Origin: Flavobacteriales bacterium
GTDB taxonomy: Bacteria > Bacteroidota > Bacteroidia > Flavobacteriales_E > Vicingaceae
DNA: 35,281 nt
Direction of reading: 5' to 3'
Assembly (NCBI GenBank): GCA_026196775.1
Contig: JAPHUD010000040.1
Coordinates: forward strand, 1 to 35,281
How positions within the stretch are numbered: position 1 is the first letter of the stretch; each line of letters starts with the position of its first letter. Below are positions 8,928 to 16,826 of this stretch, in pieces. The translations under genes and the position numbers were made by a program. The notes beneath the pieces were generated by a model. The model had not been told where the DNA came from, did no database searches, and worked only from the letters and a program-made list of their open reading frames with translations.

Positions 8928-11117
8928 ATGAAAAAAATTACATTATTAAGCTTATTTTCAATATTATTTACTGTTCTTTTAAACGGTCAAATTAATGGGA
9001 ATAAAATTCAAGCAGACAAAACAAAGGCTAACACTGCTTTAGATGACAATTTAACTCAACAGTTAATTCAAGAAGCTCCAAAAACACCAAGTGGACATAT
9101 TAGATGTTTTTCTGATGAAATGCATCAAGTTCATCAACAAGCAAATCCACAAATGGAATCGGTAGGCGACTTTGAAACTTGGATGGAAGAAAAGTTAAAA
9201 ACTTATGCTCAAGATAATGCTAACAATAAAGCATCAAGAGTAATTCCTGTGGTAGTACATGTTTTGTATGGAAACTCAACTCAAAACATTAGCATGACTC
9301 AAATTCAATCTCAGATAAACGTGTTGAATAAAGATTTTTCTGCTACTAATACAGATATTTCTAATGTTCCTTCTACATTTCAATCGGCTATTGGCAATTG
9401 TGATATTGAGTTTTGTTTGGCTCAAATAGATCCAAATAATCAAGCAACTGATGGGGTAAACAGAGTGAATGTAGGAACATCTTCTCTAACAACCAGTCAA
9501 ATAGATGGTACATGGAAGCCACAAACTCAGTGGGATCCTACTAAATATTTCAATATTTGGGTAGCTAACATTCAAGGTGGTGTTTTAGGGTATGCTCAAT
9601 TTCCTTCTTCTTCGGGTTTAGGAGGTATGCCTGGGAATGGTGGTGCTGCTAACACTGATGGAGTGGTTATTCTTTACAATGCTTTTGGAACAACAGGTGC
9701 TGTTAGTGCCCCTTACAACAAAGGAAGAACAGCAACACATGAAATTGGTCACTGGTTAGGACTTCGTCATATCTGGGGAGATGCTACTTGTGGAAATGAT
9801 TTTTGTAATGATACACCTACTCAACAAACGGCTAACTATAACTGTAGAACTCACCCTTATAATGTAGGAGCTTGTTCAGGAAATACAACAGGAGAAATGT
9901 TTATGAATTATATGGATTACGTACCAGATGCTTGTATGTATATGTTTACTGCCAACCAAAAAGCTAGAATGGATGTAGTATTACAAAACTCTCCAAGAAG
10001 AGGTTCTTTACTTACTTCTACTGTTTGTGGGGTAGCTCCATTAAATGCTAATTTCACAGCTAACAATACAACCATTACTGCTGGACAAACAGTAACTTTT
10101 ACCAATACTTCTTCAGGTCCAAACCCTATTACTTCTAACTCATGGAATTTTGATGTAACTTCTCAAGGAGGTGTTACTCCATCAACCTCAACAGCTGCTA
10201 CTCCTCCTACTATTACATATAACAATGCAGGGACTTACACAGTTTCATTAACTGTTGGAGATGGAACTAGTAATGATACCGAAACTAAAAATGGTTATAT
10301 TACTGTATTAGCTGCAGGTAGTCAAGTTTGTGATTCTACTGCTGCAACTTGGGATCTTGGACAACATGGTAGTCAAACAGGGGCTTATATTTGGGGTGGA
10401 GGAAATGGCTACATTATGGGTCAAAATAGTTATGGAGATAATGGTTGGGCAGATAAAGTTCCTTACACAGGTTCTGGAACTTTCTTAACAGATGTTATTT
10501 ACTATTTTAGCACTTCAGGAACTGGTAATGTAAACCTAAAAGTTTGGGGGTTAAATGCAGGTGCTCCTGGTAGTGTTATGGCTCAACAAACTGTTCAAAT
10601 TTCTCAATTAGGTACAGGAGGTACTCCAACAGTTTGGTCTATTCCTACTCCTCCTGCTTTAAATGGAAATTTCTTTGTTGGTCACGATCATAATACACTA
10701 ACAAATGGAGATACCGTAGCTCTTATGGCTGCTCCTACAGGAACAAATACTGTGTGGGCAAAAGAAACTACTGGATGGGTTGATTTATCAACTTATAGCT
10801 TAGATCATAGTGCTGCTGTAATCCCTGTTATTTGTAATAGTTCTACAACAGGCGAAAAAGAGATACTAGGTACAATTAATGAAATTTTAGTTTTTCCTAA
10901 TCCTTCAAACGGAACATTAAATGTTGCGTTAACAGAGAAAAAAGAAACTACTATTGAAATTTACAACCTTGTTGGAGAATTAATTTACACAAGTGGCACC
11001 CCACTAAACACTCAGTTATTTACTATCAACATAGATAATCAACCTAATGGGATTTATTTTGTAAATATTAAATCCGATAATAATATCACCACTAAAAAAG
11101 TATTGATTGCTAAGTAG
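8928..11117 (+). CDS. Secreted M43-family zinc metalloprotease, T9SS type A
   Basis: 729 residues. Signal peptide about residues 1-20 (KKITLLSLFSILFTVLLNG). A pro-region precedes the catalytic domain, which holds the zinc motif HEIGHWLGLRH at 271-281 (catalytic Glu272) and the Met-turn MNYMDYV at 326-332. These are the features of M43 (pappalysin/cytophagalysin) peptidases. A PKD domain follows at about 370-460 (FTNTSSG, NAGTYTVSLTV), then an unassigned beta-rich region at about 465-635 with WGLNAGAPG and HDHNT. A type A T9SS sorting domain closes the protein (VFPNPSNGTLNVAL onward, about 650-729). It is probably exported to the cell surface or medium to digest proteins. Several cysteines in the catalytic domain may form disulfides. 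It appears monocistronic, with its own promoter and terminator. Confidence 0.93.
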   Translation: MKKITLLSLFSILFTVLLNGQINGNKIQADKTKANTALDDNLTQQLIQEAPKTPSGHIRCFSDEMHQVHQQANPQMESVGDFETWMEEKLKTYAQDNANNKASRVIPVVVHVLYGNSTQNISMTQIQSQINVLNKDFSATNTDISNVPSTFQSAIGNCDIEFCLAQIDPNNQATDGVNRVNVGTSSLTTSQIDGTWKPQTQWDPTKYFNIWVANIQGGVLGYAQFPSSSGLGGMPGNGGAANTDGVVILYNAFGTTGAVSAPYNKGRTATHEIGHWLGLRHIWGDATCGNDFCNDTPTQQTANYNCRTHPYNVGACSGNTTGEMFMNYMDYVPDACMYMFTANQKARMDVVLQNSPRRGSLLTSTVCGVAPLNANFTANNTTITAGQTVTFTNTSSGPNPITSNSWNFDVTSQGGVTPSTSTAATPPTITYNNAGTYTVSLTVGDGTSNDTETKNGYITVLAAGSQVCDSTAATWDLGQHGSQTGAYIWGGGNGYIMGQNSYGDNGWADKVPYTGSGTFLTDVIYYFSTSGTGNVNLKVWGLNAGAPGSVMAQQTVQISQLGTGGTPTVWSIPTPPALNGNFFVGHDHNTLTNGDTVALMAAPTGTNTVWAKETTGWVDLSTYSLDHSAAVIPVICNSSTTGEKEILGTINEILVFPNPSNGTLNVALTEKKETTIEIYNLVGELIYTSGTPLNTQLFTINIDNQPNGIYFVNIKSDNNITTKKVLIAK

Positions 11118-11142
11118 TGAGTTAATTATTATTAATTTTTTT

Positions 11143-11174
11143 AAGGAGCCTCATTTTTTTGAGGCTCTTTTTTT
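11143..11174 (+). terminator. Intrinsic terminator after the M43 protease gene
   Basis: GAGCCTC (11146-11152), loop ATTTTTTT, GAGGCTC (11161-11167), with flanking A/T pairs and a T7 tract to 11174. The loop and right arm coincide with the candidate -33 element of the next gene. Confidence 0.88.
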
Positions 11175-11192
11175 ATCTTATGCTTACCTTTG
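11158..11192 (+). promoter_or_regulatory. Probable promoter of mqnE
   Basis: TACCTTTG at 11185-11192 matches TAnnTTTG. TTTG at 11158-11161, inside the preceding terminator hairpin, is the nearest -33 candidate (spacer 23 bp). Predicted initiation near 11199 lies before the ATG at 11213 and after the possible upstream starts, which supports 11213 as the translation start. Confidence 0.55.
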
Positions 11193-11212
11193 TTAAAAAT
11201 ATTTCACCACTT

Positions 11213-12367
11213 ATGGATAATACAACCATTAACTCACTGTTTTCATTAACAGTAACAGACAACCAATTAAAAGACATTTATAATAAGATATTGAATGAAG
11301 AAAGAGTTACTCCCAAAGAAGGGATATACTTATTTTATAATGCCGAACTAAGCCATTTAGGAACGCTTGCCAACTACATTAGAGAAAAAAGACATGGAAA
11401 TAAAACCTATTTCAATAAAAACTTCCATATAGAACCAACTAATATTTGTGTTTTCGATTGTAAATTTTGCTCCTACTCTCGTTTTTTAAGAGAAAAAGAT
11501 GAATATGATGCTTGGGAACTTTCTGAAGAGGATATTTATAATGCGATTAGAAATTATGAAGGAAAAGATATTACCGAAGTTCATATTGTTGGTGGTGTTC
11601 ATCCAAAAATGGGATTAGCTTACTTCAAAAACTTAATTGAAAATATTAAACAAATTCGCCCAGATATACATGTTAAAGCTTTTACCGCTGTTGAATTAGA
11701 CTATATGTGTAAAAAAGCAAAAGTAAGCTATGAAGAAGGATTGAAAATATTAAAAGATGCCGGACAAGGCTCTTTACCTGGTGGTGGAGCAGAAATTTTT
11801 GATGAAGATATTAGAGTGCAAATCTGTAAAGATAAATGTACTTCCGAACAATGGTTGCAAATGCACGAGGCTGCTCATAAAGTTGGGATGCCCTCTAATG
11901 CTACTATGCTTTACGGGCATCTTGAAAAATATGAACATCTTATTGATCATATGAACAGATTAAGAAATCTTCAAGACAAAACAGGAGGTTTTAATGCTTT
12001 TATTCCTCTAAAATTCAGAAATAAAAACAATCAAATGTCTAATATTGAAGAAGTAAGCATAATTGAAGATTTGAAAGTTTATGCTATGGGTAGAATTTTT
12101 CTTGATAATTTTAACCACATAAAAGCTTATTGGCCAATGATAGGAAGAAAAACAACTCAATTGTTACTTTCTTTTGGTGTAAACGATATTGATGGAACTG
12201 TTGATGATTCAACAAAAATATATACCATGGCTGGAGCTGAAGAGCAAAAACCAACCATGACTTCTGAACAAATGATTCAATTAATAAAAGAAGTTGGTAG
12301 AAAACCTATTGAAAGAGATAGTATATATAACGAACTGAATGATTATTCAGAACCTATTTTAGCTTAA
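11213..12367 (+). CDS. mqnE: Aminofutalosine synthase MqnE (radical SAM)
   Basis: 384 residues from the ATG at 11213. The frame also runs back to 11159, but that stretch lies in a terminator and promoter, so the shorter form is preferred. The radical SAM cluster motif CVFDCKFC gives Cys79, Cys83 and Cys86 in the order CX3CX2C. The context HIEPTNICVFDCKFCSYSR, LPGGGAEIF and GVNDIDGTV are those of the MqnE/MqnC/CofH group, and the overall pattern fits MqnE best. MqnE joins chorismate-derived 3-[(1-carboxyvinyl)oxy]benzoate to adenosine to make aminofutalosine in the alternative menaquinone pathway. MqnC is the main alternative. No other mqn genes are in the window. The phosphodiesterase gene starts 10 bp downstream and is probably cotranscribed. 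Confidence 0.85.
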   Translation: MDNTTINSLFSLTVTDNQLKDIYNKILNEERVTPKEGIYLFYNAELSHLGTLANYIREKRHGNKTYFNKNFHIEPTNICVFDCKFCSYSRFLREKDEYDAWELSEEDIYNAIRNYEGKDITEVHIVGGVHPKMGLAYFKNLIENIKQIRPDIHVKAFTAVELDYMCKKAKVSYEEGLKILKDAGQGSLPGGGAEIFDEDIRVQICKDKCTSEQWLQMHEAAHKVGMPSNATMLYGHLEKYEHLIDHMNRLRNLQDKTGGFNAFIPLKFRNKNNQMSNIEEVSIIEDLKVYAMGRIFLDNFNHIKAYWPMIGRKTTQLLLSFGVNDIDGTVDDSTKIYTMAGAEEQKPTMTSEQMIQLIKEVGRKPIERDSIYNELNDYSEPILA

Positions 12368-12377
12368 GCTATTTATT

Positions 12378-13133
12378 TTGGAAAACAAAAACATAATTAT
12401 TACCGGCCATAGAGGTGCAGCAGGACTAGCTCCTGAAAACACTTTAGCTGCTATTCAACTTGCAATAGAACTAGGAGTTGACAGAATAGAAATTGATGTA
12501 CAACAAACTAAAGACAATAAAATTATTGTACTGCATGATAGAACACTTAGAAGAACCACAACAGGTCATGGCTTTGTAAAAAACCTTACATACGATGAAA
12601 TTCTTCAATTTAGTGCTGGATACAAATTCAATAAATTTTACATTAATGAAAAAGTGCCTACTTTAGAACAAGTTATTGATTTAATTGACGGAAAAGTAGA
12701 GTTACTTATTGAGACCAAGTATAGTTACATGTATTACCCTAATATTGAAAGACATATTATTAATATCATTAAAAATAAAAATGCTAAAGATTGGTGCAAA
12801 ATAATTTCTTTTAATGATAGAGCTCTTTTTAGAATTAATAAACTTGATAATAGCATTAAGCTGGGCAAATTGTTTGTTGGGAAACATGCACATCTCCCAC
12901 TTTCTTTTGATAAAGGTTTAAATATCAGACCTTTAAAAAAATATAATTTTGTAGATGAAGTAATTGTAAAACACGATTACGCTACTAAAGCAATTATTGA
13001 AAAAGTACATGATTTCGGTAAGGAATTGCATGTTTGGACAGTAAATAACGAAGATACGATTCAAAAACTTATTGAAAGAGGTGTTGATGGTATCATCTCA
13101 GATTATCCTAATTTATTGATGAAGTATAGGTGA
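12378..13133 (+). CDS. Glycerophosphodiester phosphodiesterase
   Basis: 251 residues. GDPD-family TIM barrel: HRG at 11-13, the metal pair in RIEID (Glu38, Asp40), VLHDRTL (His53) and IETK (Glu112). The end has the usual VWTVNN and GVDGIISDYP. These enzymes hydrolyse glycerophosphodiesters from phospholipid turnover to sn-glycerol 3-phosphate and an alcohol. The start is TTG at 12378, because no ATG or GTG occurs before the conserved HRG motif in a sensible position. No signal peptide is seen, so it should be cytoplasmic. It lies 10 bp after mqnE and ends 6 bp from the opposing antiporter gene, with no terminator between. Confidence 0.9.
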   Translation: MENKNIIITGHRGAAGLAPENTLAAIQLAIELGVDRIEIDVQQTKDNKIIVLHDRTLRRTTTGHGFVKNLTYDEILQFSAGYKFNKFYINEKVPTLEQVIDLIDGKVELLIETKYSYMYYPNIERHIINIIKNKNAKDWCKIISFNDRALFRINKLDNSIKLGKLFVGKHAHLPLSFDKGLNIRPLKKYNFVDEVIVKHDYATKAIIEKVHDFGKELHVWTVNNEDTIQKLIERGVDGIISDYPNLLMKYR

Positions 13134-13139
13134 AAAATA

Positions 13140-15152
13140 TTATTCCAACTCAAAGAATTTATTTACCAATAAAATGTGATCGGGATCACCTAAAAGGTAA
13201 AGTACGTCTTCTTGTAAAATCATATTATTACTATCTATGTCAGTAATATATTCTTTACCTCTTTTAATGGCTAAAAGTGTTACTCCATAATCACTTCTCA
13301 ACGAAGATGCATTAAGCGATTTACCAACAATTTTATTTTTCCCTTGTGTAACATGTACAGTAGCAATTTCCATTTCATCATTATGCAGCTTCATTAAATC
13401 TTTTCCAGTTAAAATATCAACAGCACTAATATCTCTCAACATTTCATAATTATGAGACCTAATGTAATTTACAAATTGTTTAATTTCATCATTTGGCACT
13501 AAATATTTTCGCATTACACGGGTAAAAATTTCTATAGAGGTTTCAAATTCTTCTGGAATAACCTGATCTGCACCAGCTTTAATATTTTCTTCAATTTCAC
13601 TAATATAACGCGTTCTTACAATTATATATGCAGTTCTGGTATAGTTCCTAACAGATCTAACAATTTTTTTAGTGGTTTCAGGAGAAGAAATTGCCACTAC
13701 TACCACTCTTGATTCATGTACATGAAGGTGTTTTAAAATAACCTCATTTGCAGCATCACCAAAAATAATTGGTTCATTGTTTTCTTTTCCTTTTTTAATA
13801 GCTTCGGGGTCTAAATCTACAATTAAATAAGGAATATTAGCTCTTTTAGCGGCTTTAGCAACATTTTCACCATTTACACCATATCCAATAATTATAAGAT
13901 GATCGTGATAATTTTCTTCCTCAATTTTATTGTTGTGAGCGTTATTTTTAGTAATATTCTTCAATCTTCTCCTTACATTTTTAGGTAAAGGAGTCTTAAA
14001 TAAGAAGTCAGCAATTTTATCTGAAAAATCAATTACAAAAGGAGTTGCTCCCATACTCATAATAGATATTGCTAAAAAATGCTGATAAATAGTATTACTC
14101 ATCAATTCATACTGCATACCAGTTGAAGAAAGTAAAAAAGCAAATTCTCCTACCTGAAAAAGACTAAGAGCTGTAAGTATAACTGTTCTAGGAGGATATT
14201 TTAGCACTAAAACGGTTATTACCAAAATAATAATTTTTAGGGCTACAACACCAAAAGCAATTAAGTGAATAGAAACGATGTTGCTAAAGAAAAATTCTAA
14301 ATCCAATAACATTCCAATAGAAACAAAGAAAAAGCTAATAAAAATTTCTCTGAAGGGAAGAATGTTAGCCGTTGCTTGGTGGCTATATTCCGATTCGGAT
14401 ATAATTAATCCGGCAAAAAAAGCTCCTAATGCCAAAGATAAACCCACTGCTGAAGTTAGCCAAGCGGTAGCAAAACAAAGCACTACAGTTGTTAAAATAA
14501 ATAACTCTCTACTCTTGGCTTTTACTACAGATTTGAATAATAATGGAACAACATATTTTCCTAATAAAAATAAGACTATCAGTACTCCTGCAAGTTTTAC
14601 GACCAACATTAGTAAGTCATGCACAGGATCTTCTGATTGTCCTGCTAAAAGTGGTGTTACCAACATCATTAGCACCACGATAATATCTTGAAAAATTAAT
14701 ATTCCTACAGCTACTCTGCCGTGTGGAGAGGTTATTTCTCCTTTTTCTTGAAGCATTTTTAGTACAATGGCGGTACTGCTTAATGAAAATAAGAATCCAA
14801 TAAAAATGGAGGTTTGTAGAGGTAAGCCCATCCATGTGGCACAAAGTGTTGTAAGTCCTATTGTCCCTCCAACCTGCATCATACCACCCCAGAGTACCGT
14901 ATTTTTAATAGAAACTAATCCTTTTAAGGAGAATTCTATACCAATTACAAACAACAGAAAGATAATACCTATTTCTGATAATAACTCTACTTCATGTCCA
15001 GCACTCACTAAGTTTAGCCCGTGTGGACCGCTAATAATTCCGGTAATTAAAAATCCTAAAATGGGTGGGATTTTTAGTCTGTTAAAAAGTAAAATGATAA
15101 GTACAGAAAGTCCTAAAATGATGACAATGTCTTTTAAAATAGGAATTTCCAT
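13140..15152 (-). CDS. KefC-like CPA2 cation:proton antiporter with RCK domains
   Basis: 670 residues. About twelve membrane helices fill residues 1-385, including the CPA2 motif ILIFQDIIVV (Asp156) and GLSLALGAFFAGLIISESEY. A TrkA-N/RCK nucleotide-binding domain follows at about 415-530, with the Rossmann loop GYGVNGENVA (423-432) and acidic IVDLDP (444-449). A TrkA-C domain occupies about 590-670. Such proteins exchange K+ or Na+ for protons across the inner membrane and are gated by nucleotides or ligands at the RCK domains. KefC/KefB glutathione regulation should not be assumed here. It is last in the lnt-DUF2851-PspC-antiporter run, 39 bp after the PspC gene, and converges on the phosphodiesterase gene with only 6 bp between stops. 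Confidence 0.92.
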   Translation of the reverse strand: MEIPILKDIVIILGLSVLIILLFNRLKIPPILGFLITGIISGPHGLNLVSAGHEVELLSEIGIIFLLFVIGIEFSLKGLVSIKNTVLWGGMMQVGGTIGLTTLCATWMGLPLQTSIFIGFLFSLSSTAIVLKMLQEKGEITSPHGRVAVGILIFQDIIVVLMMLVTPLLAGQSEDPVHDLLMLVVKLAGVLIVLFLLGKYVVPLLFKSVVKAKSRELFILTTVVLCFATAWLTSAVGLSLALGAFFAGLIISESEYSHQATANILPFREIFISFFFVSIGMLLDLEFFFSNIVSIHLIAFGVVALKIIILVITVLVLKYPPRTVILTALSLFQVGEFAFLLSSTGMQYELMSNTIYQHFLAISIMSMGATPFVIDFSDKIADFLFKTPLPKNVRRRLKNITKNNAHNNKIEEENYHDHLIIIGYGVNGENVAKAAKRANIPYLIVDLDPEAIKKGKENNEPIIFGDAANEVILKHLHVHESRVVVVAISSPETTKKIVRSVRNYTRTAYIIVRTRYISEIEENIKAGADQVIPEEFETSIEIFTRVMRKYLVPNDEIKQFVNYIRSHNYEMLRDISAVDILTGKDLMKLHNDEMEIATVHVTQGKNKIVGKSLNASSLRSDYGVTLLAIKRGKEYITDIDSNNMILQEDVLYLLGDPDHILLVNKFFELE

Positions 15153-15191
15153 ATAGTTATTTGAGTTAGGTTAGAAGTTGTTTAAAGTTAA

Positions 15192-15416
15192 TTACAAGTC
15201 CCACACCGATCTTCTTTTTTTGAACTTAAAATAATCTTTATGTTCCAGAATAAAAGCCATGATAAGATAAATAATCAGTGGAGACCCCAAAGTTAAGAAA
15301 GAGATGTAAATAAAAAACATTCTTATTTTGGAACTTCTTAGTTGAAGTTTTTCGCCCCACCAAGCACAAACACCAAAAGCTTTTTCCTCAAAATATGCTT
15401 TAATTTTTTTTATCAT
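15192..15416 (-). CDS. PspC-domain membrane protein
   Basis: 74 residues. The FGVCAWWGEKLQLRSSKIRM segment followed by hydrophobic FFIYISFLTLGSPLIIYLIMAFIL is the PspC (phage shock protein C) signature: an N-terminal amphipathic part and a membrane hairpin or single helix. The C-terminus is basic (KFKKRRS). In Proteobacteria PspC senses envelope stress; in Bacteroidota small PspC proteins like this one stand alone and their partner is not known. It sits between DUF2851 and the antiporter in a same-strand run. Confidence 0.85.
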   Translation of the reverse strand: MIKKIKAYFEEKAFGVCAWWGEKLQLRSSKIRMFFIYISFLTLGSPLIIYLIMAFILEHKDYFKFKKRRSVWDL

Positions 15417-15436
15417 GACTTAGGAATTATTCGTTG

Positions 15437-15444
15437 CGAAGATA
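15437..15444 (-). promoter_or_regulatory. Possible -7 element before the PspC gene
   Basis: TATCTTCG on the minus strand, one base off TAnnTTTG, 20 bp before the PspC start codon. No -33 partner is evident. It would allow PspC and the antiporter to be expressed apart from DUF2851. Confidence 0.3.
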
Positions 15445-15479
15445 ATGATTTTTGAGGAGAAAAAAATTTGTTTTAATTT

Positions 15480-16754
15480 CTAAATTGAATTTAATAGTTT
15501 ATTCCCCACATAACAACTCAAACATTTTTTTGGTGTGCAGTAATTATTTTTGAGTTCAATAAGTGCTTGTGTTTTAGCTGCATTGTTGGGTTCAATCCCT
15601 AAAGCTTTCCAGTTAGTTATAATTGAATTAGCTTCAGCGGGTGTTTGTTTTAATAGTTGTAAGGCTATATTAATGTGTTTTTCTTGTTGATGTTGTTTAC
15701 CATAAACAAACAAAAACGGTGCTACCACATTAATTATCAAATTATTCAATAGGGTTTTGCCTACTTTTTTAGGTTTAGATTTAGCTTCAATACCAAATTG
15801 ATAGTGAGTTAACCAATATGCTGATGCTTCAGTTTTAAATAATTGTTGAATAGACTTTACATCTTTTAACTCAAGAATTCTTGAAAATAATCTAGGATGT
15901 TTTTTCAATAACATTGCCAACTGACTAATACGAATAGTTGGAAAATTAGATGGACGTAACTTAGAGAATTTCCAAGTTACTTTGTCTATGGGTTGTAACT
16001 TAAATTTAGCTTGTAAAAAAGTATATTCTTTTTTTAATCGCTGAAAATATTCGTCATCTAAATCATCATTTAAAAATCCTGCCTGTCCGAACAACAAGGC
16101 TTCAACACTTATTTGTTGCGGATGTTTTTCAATAATTTTTAAGGGTGTGTTTTGAACCAATTGTTCAAAGGGAATAGCATTAACATTCAGCCCGAAATAC
16201 TTAAATAAAAAGTGATAAAAAGTTTCATCTAAATTATTTTTATTCTGTTTTAAGTGATTAGTTATAAGAATTGTTTTTCTTTCTAAACGTTCTATAAGCA
16301 ATCTTTCTAGCCAATTATTAAATTCAAATGCTGATATTTTATTCAACTGATTTCCACATGGAATTTTGTTTTTAGAATAAATAAGTTGATGATAATAGTG
16401 TAGTAAATCTAAATCAATGTTTTCTTTTAATTCTAATGTAGGAATAAGGTTGTTATTGGTGTTTTTTATTTCAACATTGTCTTCATAAACTACGTGCAAA
16501 ATTACATTGTCGTAGGCCTTATCTTTTTGATGATGGTGGGCATTCCAATCGGAAGATTTTAAATGAATTTCTACATTTCCTGCCCAAGTGGTGTTGCCAA
16601 TTTTAAGTTGAGCATTAAAAAAATCTGGTCCAGAATCTTGATTGTGAACACCAACTTTTATTATTTGTATAGTTTCCCCATTAGTGGTAACTAAATGTTG
16701 TGTTTTAAAGCGTTTAAACTTCCATATATAATGTAGAAAATCTTCTTTAAACAT
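15480..16754 (-). CDS. DUF2851 family protein
   Basis: 424 residues, the family's normal size. Diagnostic N-terminal segments are EDFLHYIWKFKRF, HNQDSGPDFFNAQLKIG, WAGNVEIHLKSSDW and DNVILHVVYE. The C-terminus has a small cysteine group (CTPKKCLSC) that could bind metal. The family is almost confined to Bacteroidota and has no established biochemical function. No signal peptide or membrane segment is seen, so it is probably cytoplasmic. It lies 72 bp after lnt and 63 bp before the PspC gene on the same strand. The family call is confident; the function is unknown. Confidence 0.9.
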   Translation of the reverse strand: MFKEDFLHYIWKFKRFKTQHLVTTNGETIQIIKVGVHNQDSGPDFFNAQLKIGNTTWAGNVEIHLKSSDWNAHHHQKDKAYDNVILHVVYEDNVEIKNTNNNLIPTLELKENIDLDLLHYYHQLIYSKNKIPCGNQLNKISAFEFNNWLERLLIERLERKTILITNHLKQNKNNLDETFYHFLFKYFGLNVNAIPFEQLVQNTPLKIIEKHPQQISVEALLFGQAGFLNDDLDDEYFQRLKKEYTFLQAKFKLQPIDKVTWKFSKLRPSNFPTIRISQLAMLLKKHPRLFSRILELKDVKSIQQLFKTEASAYWLTHYQFGIEAKSKPKKVGKTLLNNLIINVVAPFLFVYGKQHQQEKHINIALQLLKQTPAEANSIITNWKALGIEPNNAAKTQALIELKNNYCTPKKCLSCYVGNKLLNSI

Positions 16755-16763
16755 GGGAGAGTG

Positions 16764-16797
16764 GTTAATTGTTAATTGTTATTCGTTAATTGTTAAT
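16764..16797 (+). repeat. GTTAATT-type intergenic repeat, copy 1
   Basis: Tandem GTTAATTG units between lnt and DUF2851. Bases 16771-16797 match 19072-19098 on the opposite strand at 25 of 27 positions. A second AT motif, CTAATnTCTAA, recurs at 16811-16837 across the lnt stop codon. Confidence 0.75.
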
Positions 16798-16826
16798 GTA
16801 TATTAAATATTTCTAATCTCTAATTT

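Noticed and set aside
14278-15156. Plus-strand open frames opposite the antiporter gene
   Set aside because: They are shadows of the well-supported antiporter frame and show no recognisable protein features.
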